From Piper betle (Eukaryota; Streptophyta; Magnoliopsida; Piperales; Piperaceae), in the NCBI GenBank assembly GCA_033002965.1, contig JAURVB010000190.1:62001-126000 (forward strand): DNA of 64,000 nucleotides, in the 5' to 3' direction. The position numbers were made by a program, and so were the translations under genes. Shown here piece after piece: positions 48,543-60,868 of the stretch (the first letter of the stretch is position 1; each line of letters begins with the position of its first letter). The notes under the pieces are model-generated. The model worked only from the letters and a program-made list of their open reading frames with translations, did no database searches and was not told where the DNA came from.

Positions 48543-51284
48543 AGATCATGCCATGTGGCAAGATCAAAACCGTCCCGCTTAGCCCTAGTTTTTACCTATC
48601 TATTTTCGAGAGATTTTCTCGCATTTTTGGAGTTTTCCACCTCTAGTACTACCGCCTTTGCAGCTTGCCACTAGTGAGTCTTTGACCCTCCCTTAACCAT
48701 TGGATTGGCACCCCCATGACTGCCTCGCGAGAGGCTTTTGATCAATACCCAGCTCCAACACTGGCGCTATTGTAGTAGCTCTTGAGACAAAATTTTTCGT
48801 GACAGTTTTCGCTGCCACCACCTTTCAAGCCGTTTCCAGCACTGGCGAGCTACTTTCGGTGAGACCAACCACCGAGATAAGTTAATCTTATCGAAATATT
48901 CATTTTGAGGCAGCTCATGACCACTGTCGTCACTGTGATCACTGCTGGCCACATCGCCGCAGTAGATGGCCATTCCAACACCTTTTCGGCCATTTTTTAG
49001 CCAGCTGGTGGCTACACTCTACCAATTGCCACCACCACCATGTTCCTCATCGCCTACACTGTTGATCCCCATAGGTGGCAACCCCCAGTCTCGTTGTCCC
49101 ATGCATTTTCTGGGGATGGTCATCGCCACCCCGTCAAACCAGTTTGCCCGCATTCGAGTCTATTTGCCTACGTTCGCATCTGCTCGGCCCAAGTCTTGTT
49201 CACCAATTCGCGTTCCCTTGCTTGCCCGAATCCGTGTCCGCGGTTGTGTCCGTGTCTAGGTATAATAGTCCAAACCAGCCCTGCCAACCTTGCTCACTAA
49301 TTATCTGACCTAGGTGGAGTTAACTTGATCGACTCGGTTCTATTTAATGCAGTTAACTTGGTTCAGCTCATTTTCAACTTGGCGGACTTGGTTTGGTTTA
49401 GTGTAGTTAACCTGGTTCAACTCATTTTTAGGCAATTTTTAGCTGTTTTTCAACAGATTTAGGTAATTCGAGAAACCCTATATTAATTTAAATTTATATT
49501 CACATTATTTAGTATATTTTGATGTTATTAATCTTTTTATTTATTTATTTTTATTTATATATTTATCGTATATGATGAGTGCTCATGTGATTGTTTATTA
49601 TTATTATTGCTCTATTTACTTATTAATATTAATATTATTTATATTTACTAAATTTAATTTATTTACTTATTTATTTATTCGTTACATTTATGTTATTATT
49701 TATTTGTATTTAATTACATATTTGTTTTGGATATTTATGATATTATTATTATTATTCATGATTACTTAATATTAACTAATTTTTTTATTTATTTGTTTAT
49801 TTATCAAAATGATTGTGTAAATAATTAATTAATTAATTAATTATATGTTTACTAATACAAGTATATGTGATATTTACCCGTGTTGAGCCATATATTTATA
49901 TAATATGATAATATAAAATTTTTATGATTAGAGTATTATTTATTTTCATGTATTTATTATTTATCTATTTATTCATGAGTGTATTTATTTATTTATTTAT
50001 TTTCTTTATTATGTATGGATTTGCGTGTCAAATATTTATTTGTAGGTTTATTTAGCATTGTCTTCATTATTATGATGTATTAATAATACAAGCATACATC
50101 ATGAGTATGCATCATATATAGATAACATATTTTACTTTATAATGGGTTTCAATGTAAGTTTCAGAGTCCAAACTCGCTGTAGATGAGATGTCATGCTTGG
50201 AGGTTGGACTACAGGTCTGTTATGACCCTTCTCAATTTTTATCACTATGTTCCATTGTTGATTTGATTTTTGATCACAAGACAAGTTTAGTAGCTGTTTA
50301 GTAGGACCCTAATTAATATGGGCTATTTAGATGTGTTTTACTTCTGTGATTAATAACCATGAGGATGAGATCTCTCAAGTCTGATTTTGAAAATAAGATC
50401 TACCCCAAGTTACCTTCGGGCCTATTATATAAATCCTTTCGAGGCCTATATATGATTTTATCAAACTTTCATTGGGACGAGAGATGATGAAATTGACTTA
50501 CGTGTTATGCGAGCGAGCACACGCTAGTCAAAGTGGGCTTTAGATTGGTGAGCGGGTCATTCCATTCTCGGAAGATCCTTATAGCTCTACTTTTTAAGTT
50601 CCTTAAACTCAGAGAAGTGTGGAGGATTATAGGTACTGTAATGCAGAACATGTCTAGACTTAAATGGTACTGAAGGCACATGTTTGAGAATACTTGGCCT
50701 CTGTATTCAGGAGAGGAGTGATACAGAGGATATAGAAGGTTGAAGGAACAAGGAAAAAAAATTGATTTTCTAGCGCACGGGATAATTTTAAAGTTTGTCG
50801 AGGCATGAGATAAGTCAAAATGGGATGTTGTCGAGCCAAGATCGATGACTCCTAATTAAAACCCTTATAAAAGATTCTATGAAAAAATATATGAATGATT
50901 TTATTTAACATGAGGGTCAATTCTCTTGTGTCAGTTTGACTATTAGTTATTTGAGACCAGTAACACTTGTTACTGATATTATATATGTATATATATATAT
51001 ATATATATATAGGCCTTGTGATCCTGAGTCAACTTTTGTGAGATGATAGATAAACGTTGTGCACACTTGAGCTCAGAGTAGTTGCTTTCTTTCATACTTT
51101 TATTGATATTTGATGAGTTTTGCGCATATTTAATAATGTTTTCCATTCTCTTAATGTCAAATGAGTTATTTCGATCTATATTATTAATCAGGTTTTATAG
51201 ACTAGCAATTTAGACGTTACTCGACTTGATCTGATCGTAACATTCTAATTTATTTATTAAGTGAATTAAAATTAGGGTGTTACA

Positions 51285-52914
51285 TTCAATATATAAAAAT
51301 GATTTTTTTAAATATGATAAAATATAGATACTTATAAAAATTTAAGTAAAAAATAAGTTAAAAAGTTAGTAGTTGATTTTCTTTCCGCTAGTATAGTTGT
51401 TAACTTGTTATTATTTGTATCTTCACACTCAGTTTCTTTGTATGAGACCGTTTGTTAGAAAGTAGTTCGGAAAATGACTTGACACCCATTATAATAGGCA
51501 ACTTGTGGGTTGCTAATCGAAACTTGTGTTCAAACTAGGCTCGAATACTTCAAAACTCATTCGAACTCGACTCGAGATCAAACGAGTTTTAAACACACAT
51601 GTTCGAGTTCGACTCAAATATCTTTTATGTGTTCGAGCTTGACTTGAGCTCAAATATAATTTTCCCATGCTCGAACCCAACTCGTTTGTGAGCCCGAAAT
51701 CGGCTCGATTAAAATTCAAAAGTAGCTTACTTAAGAAAAATGCAATCAATGTGGATTGAACCCACAACCTTGAGATCATCAACTTAAATACTTATCATCT
51801 CAATTATCTCACTTCTTTATTATTATATTATATATATATATATAAAGTATAAAAATTATATTATTATATTATTTTATCGAGTCGAGTTCGAGTCGAGTTC
51901 GAGTCGAGCTACGAGTCGAGTTTGAATTATAACCGAGTCGAGTCGAACGCGACCTTAATCAAGCTCGGCTCGTAAGATTTGAGTTCGAGCACGAGCATTT
52001 AAATATCGAGTTTCGAGTCGAGCCAAACCGAGCCAAACTCTAAATGCTTCACAAACTTACTTGCTCAATTAGCAACCCTACGTTTCCACACACGGTGGTA
52101 TGCAACAGTCTCCATATATGTTCCTTGCCTTGGGCTTTTGGCCTTTTTTGCATGCGCATTATTTCTTGACTTATTTTTCATGCCTTCTTCACATATAGAC
52201 GAACGCGTTGAACGGAAACACCAACCCTACCTCACATTCAATCGAAAGGAGAAGATGACAATTTCCTTCCGCGTCTGGGTCTGGTTCTACCATGGAAAAT
52301 GCCGAAAAACACGTGGCAACTCGATATAGATACTGTTATTCGATATGATATAGCAAGATATGCACAACCAACTTTGAAATTCGTTGGGCATTGTACGACA
52401 TTGCCATGTAGCTTGATTAATAATGTTAAGAATGGACTAGTAACAGTAGAAACAACTACTCCATATTAATAGGAATCAAGTGACGGTAGCTCAGATCAAG
52501 CGACAGCAATGTAGGATAACGCGATTTCTTGAATTATATGCATCAGATGGCAAGAAATATCCCCACTTTTGAAATAATATGTTTTTGTTTATTTTAGATG
52601 TGAACCCATCGGAGGGGTTAGTCATTGGTCAAGTTCTTGTTCAAAGGAACGCCCCGGGTCATCGATCATCGATTACTTTTCTTCTTAATTTCAACTTTAA
52701 TGAGATACATAAATAGCTCATTATTAATTAAGTTTTCTCTAAAATAGCTGAGCTCACTTGGGAGACTAAGTTTTTTATAAGAATTAGAAAAAAACATAGA
52801 TCACCCTGTTGGCTGAACATTTTTGACTGGGTGTAAAACTACCCAACAGTCAAACATCTGATCTTTCAACAATAGAACTTGTAATTACCAGAGTACATAC
52901 AGGTGGATTTCTTA
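51285..52914. repeat. Tandem duplication, copy 2 right part
   Basis: Direct copy of 46172-47224, interrupted by the TIR element at 51507-52078 that is absent from copy 1. It continues without a break towards the carbonic anhydrase gene. Confidence 0.8.
51507..52078. mobile_element. TIR element containing a tRNA-like segment
   Basis: It begins GGGTTGCTAATCG and ends CAATTAGCAACCC, a terminal inverted repeat of about 11 bp. The interior is full of 'actcgactcga'-type repeats. On the minus strand, 51812-51750 looks tRNA-derived: an A-box-like start (gtgagataattgagat) and a good B-box (gggttcaatcc). No coding sequence. The copy-1 duplicate lacks it, so the empty site is known. A related copy lies in carbonic anhydrase intron 6. 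Confidence 0.6.
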
Positions 52915-53370
52915 TGACAAAACAAAGCCGCTTATATTAGCTTGGATTCAGTCATGAACTCTAAAGGTTGTTCATCTTCTTCAAATTTGGTTCAAATGGT
53001 CGGAGACAATCACGCTAAAAGCCAAGGTTGCTAGAGAAATGTCAACAATGGCTGTTAACCAAACTAACTGTGGAACCAAATTAACATGCCGTTAGATAGA
53101 ACGCTAACTTAGAAGTCTTCATTTACCCAGACAAACTCAAATTTGCTAGTCCGGCATTCCATTTGTCCGAGGGAATTAATGCGAAGGAGGAACGCTTCGT
53201 ATTACGTATGTTCTTGACGAGTGGATCCGTTCTGGAAGCTTACCAGAGAGTTGCAATTTCTTATGGTGGGGACGAAATCTTCTTTTTCATATTTAAGTAC
53301 TACTGACTCCTGAAGAAGTCTTCTCCCCTGCGTAAGACGTAGGAATTAGCCGCCCACCTTTGCCACTCAC

Positions 53371-53393
53371 TATATATATATATATATATATAT
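53371..53393 (+). promoter_or_regulatory. (TA)n tract, likely TATA region of the carbonic anhydrase gene
   Basis: A TATATA tract lies about 105-125 bp before the start codon and is followed by 'catatactctccctgg'. The position suits a TATA box with a short leader; its microsatellite nature may make promoter strength length-dependent. Confidence 0.45.
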
Positions 53394-53496
53394 CATATAC
53401 TCTCCCTGGTACAAGTAGTTCACGTGTAGTCCCAACATCAACTCATTTGAAACCTCTTCCTTCCACTTTCAAGGCGAGAAGAAGAAGGTGATCAGA

Positions 53497-55728
53497 ATGG
53501 GGATTCTTGGTTACTCTATTATTACCATCTCCCTCTTAGTGCTAATTTTGGCTCCAGTTAGATGTCAAGAAGTTGGTAAGCAACCTTGCATTTATGCTAG
53601 ACGTGATTTACATTTGTTTTATCATATTAGGCGAACGTTATTGCAGCTCCGAGGGACCCTTGGTTAACATCTTCTGGCGTCCGTGTTTTTGTTCTGTCTT
53701 ACCAGAGGATGAAAGAGAGTACAGTTACGTCGAGGGGGCCGAAAATGGTCCGAAGAACTGGGGCAAAATCCACAAGGAATGGGCATCTTGTGGGAACGGA
53801 GACATGCAGTCGCCCATTGATCTCACCCATCAAAGGGTTCAGGAGGTGAATTATTTGGGCAGGTTGAAGAGGGAATACAAGCCTTCTAACGCAACCATGG
53901 TGAACAGAGGCCATGATATCATGGTAATAATCATATAGCTTATAAACGATGGAATTGACAATAATCTAATGTATACATGATTTCACAATCTCCATGTGTT
54001 ACTCGTGTTACAATTCCAGATCAAGTGGCCGGAAGAAGGAGCAGGGGCAATTTTTGTGAACGGAACCGAGTATCTTCTCAAACAGTGCCACTGGCATTCT
54101 CCTTCAGAACATTCCATCAATGGCCGAAGGTATTACATAACAATATAACAGGAGTTATAGTATTATATATTCGTCTTCCTGAATAAACTCAATGATAGAT
54201 AACTAGGCGCATCAATAGGTTAGCTAATGTAACTACAAAATGTAATAGGTACGCTCTTGAGGCTCATCTGGTTCATGAGAGCGTTGACAAACAAGTAGCG
54301 GTTTTGGGGATCATGTACACTATCGGACGACCAGATACCTTCCTTGAAGAGGTGTTCATTCACTCATATTATCTTTTCGTGATCTTCATTAATAACTTGA
54401 TTCTTACTTCATTAGGAGAGTAGTAATATTTCATGTAAATCCAGATGCTTCATCATGTGGAACCGATTATGGACACCCTAAACGGTGAGAGTGAGATGGG
54501 CATAGTCGATCCCAGACATATCAAACTTGGGAGCAGAAAGTATTACAGATACATTGGCTCCCTCACAACCCCACCTTGCAAGGAAGGAGTTACTTGGACC
54601 ATTTTGAAGAAGGTTTACTTCGTCCCTTGTCGTACCGATCGTTGTGTAAAAACTTATAATAGTGTTAAACATGTACACTACACACTAGCCAGCTAGCTAA
54701 TTGGTAAGCATTATTATGCATCTTTGCAGGTGAGGACGGTTTCCAGAGAGCAGGTGAGGCTGCTCCGAGAAGCGGTTCACGATGTGAGTACTACTAATTC
54801 CTACTAACCCTCCTTATTTCCATTTAACAGCGAGCACTATCAGGCTGCTAATTGAGCGAGCTCGTGAGTATTTTGTTTTTGGTTCGGCTCAATTTTATTC
54901 GAAGACATTTAAATGTTCGAACTTGAGCTCGACTTGAAATTAAATTCTTCGAGTTGAATTTGAGCAAACAGTATTCGACTCTATTCGACTAATTATAATT
55001 CAAAATTGACTTATAATTTAATTAAAAATTGACTTGATAATATAATATAATAATATACATAACATTACTTAATAACTCAAAATATATTTAAAATCATAAA
55101 TTAATATTATTATTGACTACGTACTAAATAATGGTGGTGGTGGGGGTGTTTTATTTTTTATTTTTTGTTTTTTTATCAAATTTTAGGTCATTCTTATAAT
55201 CGAGCAATCCAAATTAAAGTTTAAAATAGAAATATTATCTGCCTTTGGCTGAGATAGTCTTTATATATATATTATTAATAAGTTTAATATATATATATTA
55301 ATAAGTTTAATTTTAATTAGTTATATTTATTTATATTTAATAAAATAATAAAGTAATGAGATAGCTTAGTTAAGAGAGTGTCAGATTGAAGGCCTGAAGG
55401 TGGCATATTTAATCCACGCTCACCACATAATTGAGAGCTCGTGAGTTATTTTCGACTTTATAATTGAGCCAGTTTCGAGCTCGTCATCGAGGCAGTTATT
55501 CATAACTACGATATTAACATGCAAATAATGTGTCAACTACCGCTTTTTATACACATGCATTGGGTTATGTTTAGTGATTCATTACTGGTATAATAAGCTC
55601 AAAGCGTTCAATCAACGCGGTTTAATTTTGTTTATGATTTGCAGGAATCGGAAATGAACGCCCGACCCATCCAGCTTGCAAATTCCAGACAAGTCCACCT
55701 TTACACCCCTCGGAAGCTCAAGGCATAG
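53497..55728 (+). CDS. Alpha carbonic anhydrase, secreted (seven exons)
   Basis: Exons are 53497-53575, 53706-53923, 54020-54129, 54249-54351, 54445-54612, 54730-54783 and 55645-55728. All introns are GT-AG and phases fit, giving 271 aa with no frame defects. Residues 1-23 form a signal peptide ([13 protein letters not shown]). The enzyme reversibly hydrates CO2 to bicarbonate. Zinc ligands are His123 and His125 in CHWHSPSEH and His142 in [16 protein letters not shown] and [13 protein letters not shown] are family signatures, and Cys55 with the Cys in PPCKEG would form the usual disulfide. NAT and NGT are possible N-glycosylation sites, consistent with the secretory pathway, apoplast or chloroplast via ER. 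It resembles plant alpha-CA7/nectarin-like proteins. Intron 6 is enlarged to 861 bp by a TIR element. The 5' flank has been tandemly duplicated. Confidence 0.93.
54843..55501 (+). mobile_element. TIR element within carbonic anhydrase intron 6
   Basis: It starts GGCTGCTAATTGAGCGAGC, closely matching the complement of the 51507-52078 element's right end, and ends near 'gaggcagttattc'; the right terminus is degenerate. It has the same 'gagctcg'/'tcgaactt' rich interior and a plus-strand tRNA-like segment at about 55354-55425 (gagatagcttagttaagag as A-box region). No coding sequence. Confidence 0.55.
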
Positions 55729-56099
55729 ACCTTCTTAATATAAAAATAAATTAATAGATGAGAATATCGTACTATTGATTCATTCTTTTGTTAGAAAATA
55801 GAAATCTCGCAATAATTCATAAACATCAAATAAGTAACTATTCAGTATCATAATTAAGGGATCTCATCTCATAATTAATGGTCTGTTTCGTACTGATCAT
55901 CAAATGGACGGCCGGAATGAAATTGAACGGTTACATGATCATGGCCATTTATTTGTACATTTCGATATTGTAATTTTGAGCTATTGGTCAATGAAATAAT
56001 GTAATTTTGACAAGGTTATATATATTACATTAGTGGTTTGAAGTTATCACAATGGACACCACATATGAACTCTGAAGCTGGCAATTGGAAGCTACCGGC
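55729..56099. other. Carbonic anhydrase 3' flank
   Basis: The 3' UTR and AT-rich flank before the transposon complex. No other feature seen. Confidence 0.5.
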
Positions 56100-56448
56100 G
56101 GGAACGGGCTGACAACGGGTGGGGGGGGTGATTTAATCGTGGGCCGTCGGATCTGGATCCGACAGCCCATAGATTTATATGCTACTGATGCGCTGAGTTT
56201 TCACGCAGTGCACAAGAGCATTATATATATATATATATATAGAAATTTTCTACTATGCACTGCCTTGATTAGCAACGCATATGCAACACATGGAAGGGGA
56301 GCCGTTGGATTGAAATCCAACGGTCTCCCCTATCCTTCTCCCCCTCCAGCCCACACTCCCGCTCCCTTTCTCGCCTCTTCCCGCCTGCCAGCTCGCCACC
56401 GCCGACCCGCCAGCCGCCGCTTCCCTGCCCGTCGCCGTTGGCCCGCCC
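56100..56448. mobile_element. Two fold-back element ends meeting at a (TA)n tract
   Basis: A right end with the stem GTGGGCCGTCGGATC (near 56140, one mismatch in the partner arm) runs to about 56218. A TA tract follows (about 56222-56240). Then a left end begins, with GGGGAGCCGTTGGAT at 56296-56310 paired across a TGAA loop with 56315-56329 (one G-T mismatch), and continues into a C-rich core. The core is cut at 56449 by an LTR. These are the same family as 47786-48542. Confidence 0.58.
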
Positions 56449-58972
56449 TGTAACACCCCGTTTCGGCTCACCCGTAAACCGACCCGGAAATGTCATCGGC
56501 GACCGAACCGTTCGCTAATCTACTAGATTCTGTTAAGCCGACCCGGATCTACTCTCGGCGTCTCAAGATGGAGATGCAAATATGAAATGCATGAATGGGA
56601 ACAATTGGGTTCTAACGGAGTCCTACATGCATGCCATGACGTGCAAGCAAAGACAAAACAAAACAATAAATGAGAAACCAAAATAAAATATATATTATTT
56701 TATGAAAATACGATAACACATAACAATCTACCATGACATTCAATCATTATCTCATTCATTTTTACCTGAGCCGAGTCTGAACTCCAAGGCTCCCTCCTCA
56801 TTCATATTTATCAGTTCGTTTCATAACAAGTAATTCATTCAAGCAAACACATCAAAATTATCATTCACATAACAATAACACACCATCATTATACGTTACA
56901 CGCGGTAGGTAAATGTGTGCGCGGTTCCGTGCTGCTCCTCTGCAGTCCCAACAGCTTTCATCGCTCGCATTCCTCACCTACATATATATAGAAAAACCGT
57001 CAGTAACGAGCGTTACCGTCCTGGAAAATAACTAATATCAATCTGGCACAGGAGAGCAAACTCTCCTGTTGAATCAAAACCATATACTTCCTCAAGAACT
57101 CTCATCAGGGCACATACGGGAGCCGTCGCTATCGGGCCGTCGCCCTCGAGTCGACAGCGTCCCTCTTTCTTTCTCATTCTCATACATTGGCCATTTCTCT
57201 ATCGCTTCTCGCATCAAATCTCATTCCTTTTCGCCCTCTGCACCTTCCATATTACTCCTGGCCTTGAGCACGAAGGCCGAGCACTCTCAAGCAGTCGCCT
57301 TTAGTGCCCTTTGAACCACAAGTCTAGACATGCGCTGCATTGTAATACCTGTAAACCTCCACACTTCTCCGGGTTTGAGGAACTCAAAGGTGGAGTTGTC
57401 CGGATCCTTCGGGAACAAAGTGGGTTCTCCCCAGCTCCAGAGCCCGCTCTTCCGAGCACACGCCCTATCTGAAGGCGTGGCTGTCAGTAACCCTCATTCC
57501 ATCTCTCACCGAAAATGCGAAAACTATATATATATAGGCCTGGGTTGGGATTTATACAATAGGCCCGAAGGCATCGTGAGCTGGATCTGAAGTTCAAAAA
57601 CAAACTCGAGGGATCTCATCCTCGAGGGTTATTAATCCAAAAAAGAACCGTTGGCTAAATGGCCCGAGTTAAGTGGGATCCGATAAAACGCCACTTAACT
57701 CGTCCTGAACATGATAAATCAAATACACAATAGAATAGCGTAAAAGAGAGAACGAGTCCTAAACGGACCTTGTAGAAGCTCCAAACGAGGTACGGCGAGC
57801 TCCTACACCGTACCTACACAATCAAGCTAAAAACTAACGCCCGCATGATGAATCACACATCCTATAGCATGCACACACAATCAACACAATCACGCATCAA
57901 TCAACACACATCAGCCTATATGAATTCTAGCAAGTCTACTTAGGCTAGTTTGCATTAGATCATGATCGATCACCTAGTTACCCTAATAAGTTTCTTAGCC
58001 TCCATTTTTAACACCACTCAATCAAACAAATTTCATATTTTATCCTTAATCAAATCTACATTTATATATATTATTATAACACACAATTCACCAATCCTAG
58101 CATGCAATTCTAATAATCAATACTTTCAAATAATTAAGTTAAAATAAATTATACCTCGCGTCATCGAAAATCGGCGACGGCTAGGGTTTCCGTTTCGTGG
58201 CTCGAAACTCGAATTCGGCACCTAGCGGTGTCCGAAGTCCCATCAGATTGGACCGAGTGCGTTCGGCAGATGATCCGGGGAATTTCCCACGAATCCAATT
58301 TTCCGGCGGTTCTGGCGGTTTTCTCGCGAGTGTCGGCGGTTTTCCGACGATAATTCAGGACGGGGCAATCAGGGGGTCTATCGGCACCAGCTCGACGAGC
58401 TTGGTCCGATGGTGGAGTCGAACAAAGCAGCCGGGGTGGCGATGGCTGTCGGCGGCGGCATGCTCCGATCGGGGCCGCGACCGGCCTCGACGGCGCTCGG
58501 GATGGTGGGGGAAACGTCGGCGACAGCGAGGGAGTGGTCGTCGGGGTCACAGCGGTGGCAGCGTGGCCCGGACGGCGGCGAATCGTCGAGGGAGGGCGTT
58601 GCGGCTTGTGGGGCGATTCCGGCGTCGTTGCGGCGAGACGGTGGCCGGGGTGGGTCGTGGCGGCACGACGACTGCACGGTGGGGCGGGGTGGCGTTGATC
58701 GGCGGTTGTACGACGTCGGTGGCGGTGACGAGCACAATGGCGGCGGTAGGGTTTTGGGAGGGGAAAGTGTCGGGGAAGATGAAGGGGCGTGCGATGGCAT
58801 TTTTGTAAATTAAACTTGACTCGACTCCGACTCGAGTCAATAATAATAACTATCTCCTAATAAATCCTAAAAAATCCAAAAAAATTAGGAAAAATCCCGT
58901 AAAATCAAATGAACACAGCAACATCCAAATGATACGTTCTATATATAAAACCCTAACTCATTTCGATGATCA
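56449..58972 (-). mobile_element. Gypsy-type LTR in minus orientation, partly deleted
   Basis: It starts TGTAACACCCCG at 56449, the complement of the 'ggtgttaca' LTR end. It matches the complement of 60869-63862 over long stretches, for example 'gccttgagcacgaaggccga' near 57262 and 'aaaaatcccgtaaaatcaaa' near 58890. About 280 bp of the U3 region are missing near 58930, leaving about 2.5 kb. It includes the GC-rich island 58190-58810 with long open frames but no domain. Confidence 0.75.
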
Positions 58973-60868
58973 TACGCGTAGTTTAACCCATTTAGCGATT
59001 GGCCAGCCAGCGATAGGAGGTTGACTTAGTATGGGGCATAGATAGAGGGTTCAGCGAGAGTGTTTATCAGAGAGATAGCGATTCCCTTGTGTTTCGCCAG
59101 CATGATTAGGTCCTTATCTTGAGACATAGGGTTGAGCCCTACCCTGAGTATAGAAGCACCTTCATGGTACTGATTAGGGTTTATAGTGCAGGTCGGTATG
59201 GGTAGACCGATCTTATGATGACGGACTTTACCCTAGCTTGAGAACAATGTAAATAGGGACTTCAGAAAGAACATACCATGCAGACCAGACGGAGTGATAC
59301 CAGTGTATGCTCATCTTGGTTGATAGCCTTGCTTGAGAGTCTACCACAGCGGTAGTAGTCATGTGAGTCAAGATTAGTACTACAAATCGGTACGGGACGA
59401 CAGGTCACACACCACTGAAGAGCGGACGAGACACGTGTCGAACCTCATTATGAGTCCCCGTAGACTTGAGGAGAGACTGTGGTTCTTTGGGTCGTTTGAA
59501 CCCCGCCCGTTTAGAAGTGCGTGACTAGTACAGTATCGAGAAACATGTGCCTACTGTTAGCTGATTAAACTAGAGCCACTTAGGAGCCGTTTCTGAGATT
59601 TGTCATTGATTGACTATTCCACAGACTGATCACCTGTGGCATAGTAAATCATGGTGATCTTAGAGACAAGTCCATAGACCTACCAAGGTTTTGGCCACCC
59701 AATATGTTACATAGGGATTTTATCTCCCCTACTATTTGTATGAGACCTTAACCTTACCATAGATAAGAGTTGTGCAGCAGAAGCGTGTGGGCCTATAACC
59801 CACAGGTCCCAGGATTCCCTGTTTACTTGGTGTCAGATACCATATGTGAGGACAAGATACCACTTATTGAGAGCTCTTGAGTAGTGTGACTTGAGTTCCA
59901 CGAGATTCAGCCTCCATTCTTATAACCCTGAGATATTAGACAGAGTGGAGTTTTCACTTGAGGATTTCCACTCACCCTTTTGTATTAGTTTTTCTATCAG
60001 TTTACCCAGATGATTGAGATGAGTATACATTGATCAGAGCATGTCCCATAGACCGATGCGGATTCTCCAGCCCTATGCAGAGTATGTCATCATACTCTTT
60101 GAGACACGCTGTGTATGTACAGGTGTTCTCGCCTCCCTTCAGTAGTAGTTAGTGGTTGTGTAGATAGTCACCTGAGCCATAGTATGCAGTAGAGTCATAG
60201 CAGCTATCCTTGTTCTCTTATAGAACAGAGTGAGATACATGACTCAGGATCGAGTCAACTAGAACCAAGTGAGCGGTCCAGTTCCTTGTATAGGGACACT
60301 TGAGAGTTGGACCTAGACTGGCGACAGTGAGCCGTGCAGCTCATTAGGGTATCCACCGTACTTAGCAGGAGACTCATAGCAGGCCTTGAGGTGACTGTAG
60401 GACCTAGAGTAGAGTTCCTGCGAGTACATGTAGGTAACGGTTCATAGATGAGGATTAGAGGGACATGGGTAGATGTTAGCAGGTAGGTCTTACCCTCGAT
60501 GTAGTTTTCCAGACATAGCCCAGATTAGAACCTTGCGATACTCTAGAGTATTTGCTTGACCAACCCAGTAGACCCTTAGGGGTGATCTAGGTTTTTCCGC
60601 CGAGTTAGTAGTAGGGATCAGAACAGAAGAGCATGATGATGGTAATGTCAGAACAGACACAGGAAGTATAGAATCCAGAATGTTTGAGATGGTCAGCATC
60701 ACTAGCATGACTCGCCACGTCGGCACCACTACAGTCAGTGAGGATGTATAAGATTGTTGAACCAGTAGAGGATACGACTGATATGTATCCCAGCTTCCAG
60801 GAACTAGTTTCAGCAGAACCTCCTTGAGTTAAAATTTCGAGGACGAAATTTTTATAAGGAGGGAAGGT
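58973..60868 (+). mobile_element. Internal retrotransposon sequence without intact genes
   Basis: The right end reads 'aaatttcgaggacgaaattt' and the polypurine tract 'aaggagggaagg' (60856-60867) directly before an LTR; this is the usual pol end of plant Ty3/Gypsy elements. Just upstream, EDTTDMYPSFQEL resembles the end of a Gypsy polyprotein. The other 1.7 kb carries no recognisable gag, protease, reverse transcriptase or integrase, so the element is a deletion derivative or a large non-autonomous retrotransposon. Confidence 0.6.

Larger units (their letters stand above)
47617..51284 (+). mobile_element. Solo LTR (plus orientation), interrupted by a fold-back element
   Basis: It ends in the Gypsy-style 'gggtgttaca' at 51284 and starts about 47617 at 'tgattgggttaag'. 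Removing the nested element at 47786-48542 leaves about 2.9 kb, close to the 2994 bp of the LTR at 60869-63862. The parts at 50355-50760 and 62600-63000 align clearly (gaggatgagatc, cttcgggcctattatataaa, gacgagagatg). A mixed GC-rich part (48545-49300) and an AT-rich low-complexity part (49490-49990) precede it. No internal retrotransposon genes flank it, hence solo. A clean 5-bp target duplication is not visible. Confidence 0.65.

Noticed and set aside
51750..51812. Possible functional tRNA gene
   Set aside because: B-box is good but the A-box, acceptor stem and anticodon arm do not form a proper cloverleaf by eye; treated as a tRNA-derived part of a transposon.
58161..58840. Open frames of 97-203 codons on both strands
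   Set aside because: GC-rich island of an LTR; stop codons are rare by composition and no family is recognisable.
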